Origin: Schistocerca nitens
Taxonomy: Eukaryota; Arthropoda; Insecta; Orthoptera; Acrididae
Length of the DNA stretch: 64,000 nucleotides
Direction: 5' to 3'
NCBI RefSeq assembly: GCF_023898315.1
Contig: NC_064622.1
Span: forward strand, 271,179,503 to 271,243,502
In this document: one piece after another, positions 22,311 to 33,435 of the stretch
How the letters are laid out: each line of letters starts with the position of its first letter
Numbering within the stretch: the stretch's first letter is position 1
Position numbers and translations under genes: made by a program
Notes under the pieces: generated by a model
Databases searched by the model: none
What the model was told of the DNA's origin: nothing
Seen by the model: the letters and a program-made list of their open reading frames with translations, nothing else

Positions 22311-22783
22311 AGGTTGGTTAGGAATGGTCTGAAAAGCTTGTAAAGGTATTGCAGGGTACGTTGTGCTGATAAATAATTATTGAGGAAAAAATCGATACTT
22401 TGCTTCGTTCCAAAGTTAATTAGCTTTGAAGTTACCCAGTCAGGACATTGCGCGTGCAAATGCAAGCGGTCCGCGAGATACACCCAAAGTCAGTTGTTTC
22501 CATGGTGTTGAGGATAGCGCATGAGAGGGCCGAGCCTTCGTCTCGGGTTCGATAGTTACTACCGTCCCATGTCCAATTGTTGTATCGCTCACTTGTTCGG
22601 TTTCAGGAAACCAAACGAAGAACACGTCGGCGGCAGCATCTCCGATGGGCCGTTAGTATTTGCTCGCACAACGGCCTGACTGGCTAGCTTCAATGATAAT
22701 TAACTCTTAAATGGATCAACCCATCGAATTTTTTTCTTAACAGTTTCTTACACGTTCATCAGACTGTTTCAGAACACCCCGTA
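22311..22783. repeat. MITE-like dispersed repeat, copy 2
   Basis: About 470 bp collinear with 2752-3125 and better preserved at the ends. The left end GGTTGGTTAGGAATGGTCTG and the complement of the right end near 22783 form an imperfect inverted repeat sharing GTCTGA and TGTAA. No coding capacity. Probably a non-autonomous DNA transposon. Confidence 0.6.
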
Positions 22784-22789
22784 TATAAA

Positions 22790-23560
22790 CGAGTATCTCT
22801 GTATATTCGACATCTCTGAAACTGCATGACCGATTTTAGTCAGACTTGTTAAGCATATCATTTATTGTCTGGAAAGGATCGCCGAGGGGGTAAGTACCAC
22901 CCACGTGCTAAAAGGGTATGGAGTGGGGGTGAGAAAGCAATGTACGCAGCCCACGACGCGCGAATTGAACAAACTTTGCGCATAATTTCAAAGCTTCACG
23001 AAACGTTTCTCGTTGACGATCCCCACAATGTAATGAAAGGAGAAAAAAGTTTATCGCTTACTAGGTTTTCGCTATTCATGCAGTAAAACTGCCGCACGAA
23101 GCACGACCTTGTAATTTATTACCTCTTCACTACTAACTCTACTCGCAACACATTTCGCAGACTGCATTCACATATGCCGTTGAATAATCAATAAAAGTAT
23201 TTCACTGTACGACACATAGTTCAGGAGATATCATAAACACAGAGATGCTTAAAAGTTGCCACTTCATGCATGACGTTTCAATTTATTAATTCTTTCCCGA
23301 TATCTCTCTTCACATTTCAGAGAAAGAATCTAATATATCACTGCATGTACCCGCAGAATTTATCAGTTTACATCTCACAGTTAAAGAAATACGATGTCAT
23401 AAACATTGACCTGCGTGAAACTGAAACTGCAAGGCGAAATTCGCCAAAGATACAGGTGAAATATGTGTATAAATACATGTGAAATGTGTAAAATGTATGT
23501 CAAATATGTTTGACATGTGCGTACGCGGGCAAAGTCACGGGTAGAAAGATCGTCCTAAGC
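22790..23560. other. Unclassified stretch, possibly an old repeat
   Basis: Contains a GCGGGCAAAGTCACGGGTAGAA word at 23525-23546, of the kind that ends some insect repeats. ORFs at 22865-23086 and 23270-23482 carry no recognisable motif. Confidence 0.3.
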
Positions 23561-23659
23561 CCCTGCCACAATTTCAACAAAATTTTCTCCAAATATTAGT
23601 CATGATACGGAAAGAAATACTGTTGAGTAAGAACCAGCAGCCTCTGTTTGGGATGACCG

Positions 23660-23870
23660 TGATAACGTGGAGAGAGAGATGGGAGAAGGAGGAGATGGGC
23701 AGAGAGCGGAAGAAGGGGAAATGAAGAGAGAGGGGAGAGGAAGATGTGGTCAGAGAAAGGAAAGAGTAGACAAACAGTGAGAGGGGAGGAGGACGTTGAC
23801 ATAGAGAGGTGTAGGAAGAGTTGCACAAAGAAAGTGGGAAGAAAGAGATGGACGGTGAGTGCGACGAGGT
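23660..23870. repeat. Polypurine tract
   Basis: Long strand-asymmetric GA/GGA-rich run on the plus strand with few pyrimidines. The Ser/Pro/Leu-rich ORFs on the minus strand are artefacts of it. Confidence 0.85.
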
Positions 23871-24132
23871 GAAGATGGGCTAATACAAGACTGGAATAAA
23901 TACATAGCTAGCAAACGCTGGGTACTCACCTAGTTGAAAATAAAGAAACAAGTCTATGCGGCAGCGGTTGCATTTACTCTGGGGTGACAAAGTCGTGCGA
24001 TACCTCGTAATATAGCGACGGACCTCCTTTTACCCGGTATAGTACAGCAACTTCATGTGCCATGGGCTCAACACGTCTTCGGAAGTCCCCTGCTGAAATA
24101 TTGAGCCATGTTGCCTCTAAATCCGTTCACAA

Positions 24133-24336
24133 CTAAAAAAATGGTTCCAATGGCTCTGAGCACTACCGGATTTAATATCTGAGGTCATCAGTCCCCTAGA
24201 CTTAGAACTACTTAAACCTAACTAACCTAAGGACAGCACATACATCCATGCCCGAGGCAGGTTTCGAACCTGCGACCGTAGCGGTCGGGCGGTTCCAGGC
24301 TAAAGCGCCTAGAACCGCTCGGCCACACCGGCCGGC
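24133..24336 (-). mobile_element. tRNA-derived SINE (family A)
   Basis: Inserted in the family E Tc1 element; 10-bp direct repeat CCGTTCACAA at 24123-24132 and 24337-24346. Otherwise a standard full-length copy with a B box change (GTTTCGAACC). Confidence 0.93.
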
Positions 24337-24630
24337 CCGTTCACAAATACGAAAGTGTTAACAATGTAGGATTTTGTGCTTGTGCACGAATTGACCTCTA
24401 GGTTATGTACTGTAAATGTTCAATGGGATTAATGTCGAGCAAAATGGATGGCCAAATCATTTGCTCGAATTATCCAGACTGTTCTTAAACCAAACGCGAA
24501 TAATAGTGGCCCGATGACACGTCGCTTTGTCATCGATAAAGATTCCATCGCTGTTGGGGAGCGTGAAGTCCATGAATGGCAACAAATGGTCTCTAAGTAA
24601 CAAAACATAACCAATTTCAGTCAGTCTAGA

Positions 24631-25495
24631 TATCTACTCTGTAGGAATCAGCATGGGTTTCGAAAAAGACGATCGTGTGAAACCCAGCTCGCGCTATTCG
24701 TCCACGAGAGGTTGTAACAATGGAAAATTGTACTGAAATGCAGGAGGATCTGCAGCGAATTGGCGCATTGTGCAGGGAATGGCAATTGAATATCAATGTA
24801 GACAAGTGTAATGTGCTGCGAATATGTAGAAAGAAAGAGCACAAATCATTTAGCTACAATATAGCAGGTCAGCAACTGGATGCAGTTAATTCCATAAATT
24901 ATCTGGGAGTAGGCATTAGGAGTGATTTAAAATGAAATGATCATATAAAGTTGATCGTCGGTAAAGCAGATGCCAGACTGAGATTCATTGGAAGAATCCT
25001 AAGGAAATGCAATCCGAAAACAAAGGAAGTAGGTTACAGTACGCTTGTTCGCCCACTGCTTGAATACTGCTCAGCAGTGTGGGATCCGTACCAGATAGGG
25101 TTGATAGAAGAGATAGAGAAGATCCAACGGTGAGCCGCGCGCTTCGTTACAGGATCATTTAGTAATCGCGAAAGCGTTACGGAGATGATAGATAAACTCC
25201 AGTGGAAGACTCTGCAGGAGAGACGCTCAGTAGCTGGGTACGGGCTTTTGTTGAAGTTTCGAGAACATACCTTCACCGAGGAGTCAAGCAGTATATTTCT
25301 CCCTCCTACGTATATCTCGCGAAGAGACCATGAGGATAAAATCGGATAGAGCCCACACAGAGGCATACCGACAATCCTTCTTTCCACGAACAATACGAGA
25401 CTGGAATAGTAGGGAGAACCGATAGAGGTACTCAAGGTACCCTCCGCCACACACCGACAGGTAGCTTGCGGAGTATGGATGTAGATGTAGATGAT
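24631..25495 (+). mobile_element. 5'-truncated LINE with internal deletion
   Basis: Begins within the RT at RNQHGFRKRRSCETQLALFVHE, jumps to EDLQRIGALCREWQLNINVDKCNVLRI (so the DFRKAFD, GVPQGS and FADD motifs are deleted), then KLIVGKADARLRFIGRILRKC, STLVRPLLEYCSAVWDPYQIGLIEEIEKIQR, the C-terminal tail and a TGTAGATGTAGATG tail at about 25478-25493. Same family as 13.1-16.0 kb, with several stops. Inserted in the family E Tc1 element; flanking duplication unclear. Confidence 0.85.
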
Positions 25496-25780
25496 AGGTT
25501 CAGCTGGACCAGAGGATCCAGCCATTATGGAGCCACCACTAGTTTGCACAGTGCCTTTTGACAGCATGGGTCCATGGAAACACTCGAACCCTACCAAAAG
25601 CTGTTATCTACTGAAATTGGGACTCATCTGATCAGACCACAGTACTCGAATTGTTTAGGATCCAACTGAAATGGCCACGAGCACAGGAGTGGTGCTGCAG
25701 GCGATGACGTGCTGTTAGTAAAGGTTCTCGCGTCGGTCGTCTGCTACCATAGCCCATTAACACCAAATATCGCCGCATTG

Positions 25781-26562
25781 TGAAAACAACCTTCCACGTG
25801 AGGGCTGACGACGGTACGTCCACAGACCGGCAGATACATGCAGGGGTGCCGCAGGGGTCGGTCCTCGGCCCCTCGCTGTACTCCCTGTACACCGCCGACG
25901 CCTCGAAAGTGGCAGGAGTCGAACTGGCGCTGTACGCGGATGCACGGCCATGTTCAACCGTAGAATGAACGCCCAAGTGCTGAGAAACCGCCTCCAACGC
26001 GGGTGCGACGCCTTGGGCTCATGCGCAACAAAATGGCGGCTGAAATTCAACGCCACGAAGATCGAAGCAGTGTTCTTCACCCGAAGACTTCTGCCGTCAG
26101 GGCTTACGCCAGTCGAAATCCTGGGAAAACCTGTCCCATGGAGTGGGACGGCGAAATACCTAGGGATTACCCTAGACCGCAGGCTCACCTGGAAGCATCA
26201 CATCCGTGATGTGAAAGGGAGAGCAATAGGGCGCCTTCGCGCCCTGTGTCCGCTGCTAAACCCGCAGTCGCCATTGCCACCGCAACACGGCATAACGCTA
26301 TACCTAACATAGGTCCGCCCACTGTTAGAGTATGCGGACGTAGTCTGGGGGAAAGCCGCAGATGCTCACATTGTGACACTGCAGCGGATACAGAAATGCG
26401 CCCTGAAGACTACTATGCATCTTCCGAGGCGCTTTTCGACGCGCCAACTCCACGAGGACACCGAGATCCTGCCTCTCCGAGACAGGTTTGACGTCATCGC
26501 CAGGAAGTTCTACGAGAAAGCGGAACACTCCCGCGACCGTAGACAGGGCCAACAACGTCACA
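25781..26562 (+). pseudogene. Jockey-type reverse transcriptase C-terminal part
   Basis: Two frames cover it. The first reads HAGVPQGSVLGPSLYSLYTAD and LALYADA (catalytic YADD changed to YADA). After a frameshift near 25950 the second reads LQRGCDALGSCATKWRLKFNATKIEAVFF, KYLGITLDRRLTWKHHI and RVRPLLEYADVVWGKAAD, then LQRIQKCALKTTMHLPRRFSTRQLHEDTEILPLRDR in another frame. This C-terminal layout is typical of Jockey-clade RT. Dead copy; distinct from the TAGATG-tailed LINE family. Confidence 0.82.
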
Positions 26563-26741
26563 TGGCTCTGAGCACTATGAACATCTGTGGTCATCATTCC
26601 CCTAGAACTTAGAACTATTTAAACCTAACTAACCTAAGGACATCACACAGATCCATGCCCGAGGCGGGATTCGAACCTGCGACCGTAGCGGTATCGCGGT
26701 TCCAGACTGGAGCGCCTAGAACCGCACGGCCACAGCGGCCG
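26558..26741 (-). mobile_element. tRNA-derived SINE (family A)
   Basis: Inside the Jockey-type LINE; 10-bp direct repeat GCCAACAACG at 26548-26557 and 26742-26751. Slightly short: a few bases of the body and the terminal GGTTCAAA word are missing. Confidence 0.92.
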
Positions 26742-27387
26742 GCCAACAACGCGTTGGCCTGACCTGCTGAAGGATTAAGTTTTTACCAATCCCCCATCAG
26801 AGTGTGTCTTTCTCTTTTTCAGGTTACACCAGCAAGTACAAACCAACAAGAGTGGTAAGATATATTCTCTCTCCCACAGGAACCGCAGGAATGACAAATT
26901 TTGTCCAAACTGCACCATCTCGAGCCAAGGATGGGCTCGTCTTTTTCAGCGTCGGCGTCGGCCGCATCGTCCTAACAGATACATTCGTCGTGCGTCGAAC
27001 ATTGATTTTCGCAGTTATTTCACGCAGTGTCGCTTGTCTCTTAGCACTGACAACTGTGTGTAAATACTGCTGCTCTTAGTCGTTAAGTGAAGACCATTGG
27101 CTATTGCATTGTCTTTGTTAGGAGGTAATGCCTAAAATTTGGTATTATCGGCACGCTCTTGACACTGTGAGTCTCTGAATATTGAATTCCCTAATGGCTT
27201 ATGAAATGAAATATCCCATTCATCTAGCTCCAACAACAATTCCGCGTTCGAAGTCTGTTGATGCCCGTTGTGCGGCCATGATCACATCGGAAACGTTTTC
27301 ATTTGAATTATGTGAATACCAATGACAGCTCCGCCAGTGAATTATCCTTTTATACCTTGTGTACGTGACACTAGCGCTATCTATATA

Positions 27388-28768
27388 CACTACGGGCCAT
27401 TAAAATTGCTACACCAAGAAAAAATGCAGATGATAAACGGGTATTCATTGGACAAATATATTATGCTAGAACCGACAAGTGATTACATTTTCACGCAATT
27501 TGGGTGCATAGATCCTGACAAATCAGTACCCAGAACAACCACCTCTGGCCGTAATAACGATCTTGATACGCCTGGGCATTGAGTAAAAACCGAGCTTGGA
27601 TGGCGTGTACAGGTACAGCTGCCCATGCAGCTTCAACACGATACCACGCTCCATCAAGACTGGCGTATTGTGACGAGCCAGTTGCTCGGCCACCATTGAC
27701 CAGTCGTTTTCAATTGGTGAGAGATCTGGAGAATGTGCTGGCCAGGGCAGCAGTCGCACATTTTCTGTATCCAGAAAGGACCGTACAGGAGCTGCAACAT
27801 GCGGTCGTGCATTATCCTGCTGAAATGTTGGGTTTCGCAGGGATCGAATGAAGGGTAGAGCCACGGGTCGTAACACATCTGAAATGGAACGTCCACTGTT
27901 CAAAGTGCCGTCAATGCGAACAAGAGGTGACCGAGACGTGTACCCAATGGCACTACATAACATTACGCCGGGTGATACGCCAGTATGGCGACGAAGAATA
28001 CACGCAATGTCACCAAACATGGATGCGACCATCATGATGCTGTAAACAGAACCTGGATTCATCCGAAAAAATCACGGTTTGCCATTCGTGCACCCAGTTT
28101 CGCCGTTGAGTACACCATCGCAGGCGCTCCTGTCTGTGATGCAGTGTCAAGGGTAACCGCAGCCATGGTCTCCGAGCTGATAGTCCATGCTGCTGCAAAA
28201 TCCGTCAAACTGTTCGTGCAGATGATTGTTGTCTTGCAAACGTCCACATCTGTTGACTCAGGGATCGAGACGTAGCTGCACGATTCGTTACAGCCATGCG
28301 GATAAGATGCGTGTCATGTCGACTGCTAGTGATACGAGGCCGTTGGGATCCAGCACGTCGTTCCGTATTACCCTCCTGAACCCACAGATTTCATATTCTG
28401 CTAACAGTCATTGGATCTCGACCAACACGAGCAGCAATGTGACGATACGATAAACCACAATCACGATAGGCTACAATCCGACTTTTATCAAAGTCGGAAA
28501 CGTGGTGGTATGCATCTCTCCTCCTTACAAGAGGCATCACTATAATGTTTCACCAGGCAACGCCGGTCAACTGCTGTTTGTGTATGAGAAATCGGTTGCA
28601 AACTTTCCTCATGTCAGCACGTTGTAGGTGTCGCCACCGGCGCCAATCTTGTGTGAATGCTCTGAAAAGCTAATCATTTGCATATCACAGAATCTTCTTC
28701 CTGTCAGTTAAATTTCGCGTCTTTAGCACGTCATCTTCGTGGTGTAGCAATTTTAATGTCTATTAGTG
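27388..28768 (-). mobile_element. Tc1-like element, family C, copy 2
   Basis: 1381 bp with inverted ends CACTACGGGCCATTAAAATTG and the complement of CAATTTTAATGTCTATTAGTG. It is inserted into the terminal region of the family E Tc1 element with the TA duplication expected for this superfamily (27386-27387 and 28769-28770). Same family as 8382-9785. Confidence 0.92.
27523..28537 (-). pseudogene. Tc1-like transposase (family C), frameshifted
   Basis: Start ATG at 28537. N-terminal HTH in broken frames, then RRPWLRLPLTLHHRQERLRW, IFSDESRFCLQHHDGR (first Asp), and after a frameshift RSLRNPTFQQDNARPHV (second Asp), SPDLSPIENDW (Glu) and SMPRRIK at the C-terminus. The DD34E residues are all still readable, but frame changes near 28020-28060, among others, and in the C-terminal region (MERGIVLKLHG) destroy the protein. 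Confidence 0.87.
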
Positions 28769-28839
28769 TATGTACATATCGCTGTCCCATGATTTTTGTC
28801 AACTCAGTGTAGGATGCAACAGACATCCGTTTATAAGCA

Positions 28840-29230
28840 GGAGGCCGAAACGGTTCGCGTGGTTTTTAAGGGGTCGCCTCCGTAGCTTGCCCCACTGTGG
28901 TACCGCGGCGCGCTCAGACCTTAATGAACGAGTCAGGTGCGCAGAGTTATTTCCTTGTGCGCGGACGGCGACAAGTCTGGGCCCGGCCCAGCGATCCATT
29001 TTCCAGGGGAATGGCGATGAGCGCGCTCAGCCGGCCAGTTAATAGGCGCGGGTTTACGGTCCACCGGCGGCGCTCGTAAAGGAGCAGAGGAGCAGGCGGC
29101 TTTCTGGTCGCAGCTCCGGCGCCGACGCCAAACCACGTGACGTACGAGGCGTACACAGCACGGCCACAGGCTCCCCTCTCTGTGCTCCGACGTCAAGCGT
29201 CAGGCGCGAAGGGCGAGCGCCTCCATGGCA
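28840..29230. other. GC- and CpG-rich block
   Basis: A CpG-dense ~390 bp between two transposons, with a CACGTGACGT word near 29132 (E-box/CRE-like). ORFs on both strands overlap and lack motifs. Candidate promoter-type island, unproven. Confidence 0.35.
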
Positions 29231-29362
29231 GCGTGAATTCCGAAAATATCGGCCGTGCTAAATTCAACACGCGTTTTTAATCACACGACGTCCTGAAAGC
29301 CATTGATCCAGGCATTCAGTTGGAGGCGCAGGTCACACCCACGACCCAGAGAAAAACCTTTC

Positions 29363-30818
29363 TACACACATCAAAAACAAGTTTGCATCAGCCCGGTTCC
29401 CAGAATTCCTGAAGTTAGACGTTGACTGTGGATATTGTATCACAGACACAGTCGCTTTGACTGTTCAGAGATGTCACTAAACCCGCCCAAAGATGTAAAG
29501 AACCGTGCATGAGCAGCGCCTTTTAGAAGGAGGGGGTCCGACAGCCCATCAGTTCCAGTCATTCCACCAGGAAGGAGGTACACAGCTCGTCTTGTCTGTA
29601 GTTCAACCATGCCTAGACGGTCAACACCGCGGTTGGATCGCGTCCTCATTGTTGCTTTGTGACAGGAAGGGCTCTCAACAACGGAAGTGTTCAGGCGTCT
29701 CGGAGTGAACCAAAGCGATGTTGTTCGCACAGGGAGGAGATACAGAGAGACAGGAACTGTCGACGACAACTTTCGCTCAGGCTACTACTACAGTGGATGA
29801 CCGTTGCTTACGGATTATGGCTCGGAGGAACCCTGATAGCAACGCCACCATGTTGAATAATGCCTTTCGTGCAGCCACAAGACGTCGTATTACGAACAAA
29901 ATTGTGCGCAATAGGCTGCATGATGCGCAACCTCACTCCCGACGTCCATGGCGAGGTCCATCTTTTCCACCACGACACTACGCAGCGCGGTAAAGATGGG
30001 CCCAACAACATGCCCAATGGACCGCTCAGGATTGGCATCACGTTCTCTTCACCGATGAGTGTCCCATATGCCTTCAATCAGACAATCGTTGGAGACATTT
30101 TTGGAGGCAACCCAGTCAGGCTGAACGCCTTAGACACACTGTCCAGCGAGAGCAGCAAGATGGAGGTTCCCTGCTGTTTTGGGGTGGCATTATGTGGGGC
30201 CGACGTACACCACTGGTGGTCATGGAAGGCGCCGTAAGTGCTGTACGATATGTGAATGCCATCCTCCGACCGATAGTGCAACCATATCGGCAGCATATTG
30301 GCGAGCCATTCGTCTTCAAGGACGACAATTGGCGCTCTCATCGTACACATGTTGTGAATGACTTCCTTGAGGATTACGACATCGCTCAAATAGAATGGCC
30401 ACCAAGTTCTCCAGACATGAACCCTATCGAACATGCCTGGGATAGCTCGAAAGGGGCTGTTTATGGACGACGTGATCCACCAACGACTCTGAGGGATCTA
30501 CGCCGAATCGCCGCTGAGGAGTGGGACAATCTAGACCAACAGTGTCTTGATGAACTCGTGTTTAGTATGCCACGACGAAAACAGGCATGCATCAATGCAA
30601 GAGGACGTGCTACTGGGTATTAGAGGTACCGATGTGTACAGGAATGTGGACCACCACCTCTGAAGGTCTCGCTGTATGGTAGTACAACATGCAATGTGTG
30701 GTTTTCATGATCAATAAAAATGGCGGAAATGATGTTTATGTTGATCTCTATTCCAATTTTCTGTACAGTTTCCAGAACCCTCGGAACCAGTTGATGCAAA
30801 ACTTTTTTGATCTGTGTA
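29363..30818 (+). mobile_element. Tc1-like element, family F (pseudogenised)
   Basis: Inverted ends TACACACATCAAAAACAAG (left) and the complement of TTTTTTGATCTGTGTA (right), with TGCATCA words beside both. Length 1456 bp, close to a full element. The GC-rich interior encodes one transposase. Confidence 0.88.
29609..30623 (+). pseudogene. Tc1-like DD34E transposase (family F)
   Basis: Start MPRRSTPRLDRVLIVAL at 29609, followed by an in-frame stop and HTH blocks (STTEVFRRLGVNQSDVVR, RYRETGTVDD). A one-base frame change near 29990 precedes a long open stretch: WAQQHAQWTAQDWHHVLFTDECP (first Asp; a following Ser is Cys), LLFWGGIMWGRRTPLV, VFKDDNWRSHRTHVV (second Asp), SPDMNPIEHAWD (Glu) and SMPRRKQACINARG at the C-terminus. 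Spacing between the second Asp and Glu is 34. At least two lesions inactivate it, but the C-terminal 200 codons are clean, so it is fairly young. Confidence 0.88.
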
Positions 30819-30861
30819 TGATGTTAACTGACTCTCATTCGGTTCTTGGTAGAACAACACG

Positions 30862-31899
30862 CACTGAGGTGACAAAAGTCGTTGGATAGCGATATGAACA
30901 TATACGGAAGACGGCAGTGTCGCGTGGACAAGGTATAAAAAGCAGTGCATTGGCGGAGTTGCCATTAGTACTTAGGTGGTTCATGAGGAAAGGTCCCGAA
31001 CGTGACTATAGCAGCACGATTGTCTTTAACAGCCGAGATCCACATTATCCAGAGTCTGCCGAAAACACCAAATTTCACACATTACCTCGAACCACGGACA
31101 ACACAGTGGCCGAGGGCCTTCACTTAACTACCGAGAGCAGCGGCGTTGCATACAATTGTCAGTGCTCAGAGACAAGCAACACTGATATAAATAACGACAG
31201 AAATCAGTTTCGGAAGTACGACAGACGTACCCATTAGGACAATGGCCGTTAATGGGCAATGACAGCAGACGACCAACGCGAGTGTACTTGCTAACAGCAA
31301 GACATCTCGTGCAGCGCCTCTCCTGGGCTCATGATGTTATAAGTTGGACTCTAGACGACTGCTAATCCTTGGCTTGGTCAGATGAATTTGTAAGAGGTGG
31401 TGGGAGAGTTCAAGTATGGTGCAGACCTCAAGAAGCCTCACTGAGCAAGCTGGCGGTGGTTCTATACAAGGTGTGGGATGCGTTAATGTGGAATGGACTG
31501 AGTCTCTGCCCCAATTGAACCGATCATTGACTAGAACCACTTGTAACCATTCATGGACTTCATGTTCCCAAACAACTATGGAATTTTTATGGATGACAAT
31601 GCGCCGTGTCACTGACTGGTTTGAAGAATATTCTGGACGTTCCGAGTGAATGATTTGGCACCCAGATAGTCCAAAATGAATCCCATGAGGCATAATCGGG
31701 AGGTCAGTTCGTGCGCAAAATTCTGCACCGGCAACACTTTCGCAATTTTCGGACGGCTACAGAGGCAGCATGGCTCAATATTTTGGCAGGTGACATCCAA
31801 CGACTTGTTGAGTCTATCATGCCATATCGAGTTGCAGCACTACACTGGGAGGTCCGGCACGATGTTGGGAGGTGTCCTACGACTTTTGTCATCTCAGTG
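30862..31899 (+). mobile_element. Tc1-like element, family E, second member
   Basis: Clean inverted ends CACTGAGGTGACAAAAGTCG and CGACTTTTGTCATCTCAGTG. The ~1.04-kb interior is a decayed transposase: SWAHDVISWTLDDC, AWSDEFVRGGGRVQVW (first-Asp region, SDEF for SDES), TIHGLHVPKQLWNF, MDDNAP-like second-Asp remnant, then a region where the SPDLNPIEH block should be, now damaged, and ESIMPYRVAALH at the C-terminus. This copy supplies the end sequences used to recognise the opened element at 23976-28811. Confidence 0.87.
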
Positions 31900-32360
31900 T
31901 GTTACAGTTTACGTTACATAAACGTGAGAATATATCAAGAGGTATTACACATGAACAGTGGTACAGAAATCAGTGAAAATAACGAATTAACAATTGTAAC
32001 TACGGAATATATGGGGTACATAGGCCATCATAATAAAATAAAAAGAAATCAATAAATACAGGAAAATACAGGAACAGACGGGGAAGTAATGGAAGACCGA
32101 GAGGACTATGGTAGGTCGAGAAGAGGGGATGTATTAAGCTGTGTTAGGTCATTTAAGACTCAATCAGGACAGTGGGCTAGATGTTTGCTCAATTCCAGGG
32201 CTTCCAAAAGCTTCAGTTTTTGGCCTTACTAAGTGAAGTACATGGGATGGTGGCTGGTAGCCGTGGCCCTCACACAGACATGCTTAGCAAACATGGAGTC
32301 AGAATTCTGCAACCTCCAGCAGCGCTGATTTTCAACCAGTCTAGTCGCTACGTCTGTGTC
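31900..32360. other. Short unclassified stretch
   Basis: AT-rich, no recognised feature between two Tc1-like relics. Confidence 0.35.
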
Positions 32361-33435
32361 CGATTGACCGATATAAAACTTATCATGCCTTTAGGGCGAC
32401 AACGACGCCATTGCCGACATCTGACCCTGAGTTTGAACTAGGTCGTCTAATACTGCTGCGAGAAGCTGGATATTCCTTCTGTGATGTAGAAAGGCTTGGC
32501 AGGATGTAGCCCCTGTAGTGCCTGCTGGCAGCGGTGGTCACGGGAATGTAGGGTCGAAAGAAAACCGACCTGTGGGCGGCCACGTGGCCCTACAGGGGGG
32601 GGAAGATCATGGTGTGTGGCGTATGGCTCTGGCGCATCGTATTGCGTCTGCAGCAGCAATTTGAAGAGCAGCTGGCATTACAGTAACACAACGAACAGTT
32701 ACAAATTGGTTACTTCAAGGGTAGCTCCGAGCCCTTTGCTCTGCAGCGTGCATTCCACTGACCCCGAACCACCACGATTTTCGATTTCAGTGGTGTCAAG
32801 CGAGAGCTCACTTGAGGGCAGGATAGAGGTCTTTTAGTGTTTCATGATGAAAAATAGTTCTGCCCCGGTGCCAGTGATGGCCGGGCGCTGGTTAGAAGGA
32901 GGTCAGCTGAGGGTCTGCAACCAACCTGTCTGCGTGCTACACACTTGACGTACACCTGGGATTATAGTCTGGGTTGCGATTTCGTACGTTAGCAAGATCA
33001 CTCTCGTGGTTACTCCACGCAACCTGACTGCAAATTTGTACGCCAGTCTGGTGGCTCGACCTGTTGAGCCATTCATGAGCAGCACTCCAGGGCGCGTTTT
33101 CCAACAGGATAACGCAGGCGCACATACCGCTGTTGCAACCCAGCATACTCTACGCAGTGTTGACTTGTTGCCCTGGCCTGCTCGAGCTCCAGATCTGCCT
33201 CCAAACTGGCACATATGGGACATCATCGAACGACAACTGCAGATTTATCCACAACCAGCATTAACCGTCCCTGTATTGTCCGACCAAGTGCAACAGGCAT
33301 GGACTCCGTCCCACAAACTGACATTCAGCACCTGTCCAACACAACGTATGTACGTTTCCATAGTTGCATCCAGTACTCTGACGGTTACATCGGTTATTAA
33401 TGTACCAGCATTGCACATTTGCAACGGCTGATATC
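32360..33435 (+). pseudogene. Tc1-like transposase relic (family G)
   Basis: The N-terminal part starts at MPLGRQRRHCRHL (about 32385) and decays through several frames (RPVGGHVALQGGG). A better-kept C-terminal half reads GRVFQQDNAGAHTAVATQHTL (second Asp), LLPWPARAPDLPPNWHIWDIIERQL (catalytic Glu of PIEHIWD replaced by Trp context PPNWHIWD), and QVQQAWTPSHKL. No clear inverted ends. Non-functional. Confidence 0.7.

Larger units (their letters stand above)
25781..26960 (+). mobile_element. Jockey-type LINE fragment, 5'-truncated
   Basis: GC-rich compared with its surroundings. Flanked by a diverged ~9-bp direct repeat GCCGCAT(T/C)G at 25772-25780 and 26961-26969, inside the family E Tc1 element. 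The copy begins just before the GVPQGSVLGP motif of RT. A family A SINE lies within it at 26558-26741, and a 3' UTR-like tail follows to 26960. Confidence 0.78.
23976..28811 (-). mobile_element. Tc1-like element, family E, opened by five insertions
   Basis: Left end CTGGGGTGACAAAGTCG (from 23979) and right end CATGATTTTTGTCAACTCAG (to about 28807) are the inverted repeats seen intact on the family member at 30862-31899. Element segments, in minus-strand order: 28769-28811 (terminus), 26961-27387 (start ATG at 27277-27279, AAQRASTDFERGIVVGAR), 25496-25780 (SDESQFQ first-Asp region), 24337-24630 and 23976-24132 (DDKA-like second-Asp region, NPIEH Glu region, VKGGPS C-terminus). Removing the five insertions leaves about 1.2 kb, the normal size for a Tc1 element. 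The transposase is also broken by substitutions. Confidence 0.82.

Noticed and set aside
23574-23828. Ser/Pro/Leu-rich minus-strand ORFs
   Set aside because: Antisense of a polypurine tract.
25632-26188. Minus-strand ORFs of 121 and 143 codons
   Set aside because: Antisense of the GC-rich Jockey-type RT, whose motifs are on the plus strand.
28770-29196. Overlapping ORFs in the GC-rich block
   Set aside because: Four frames on both strands are open at once, a compositional effect.
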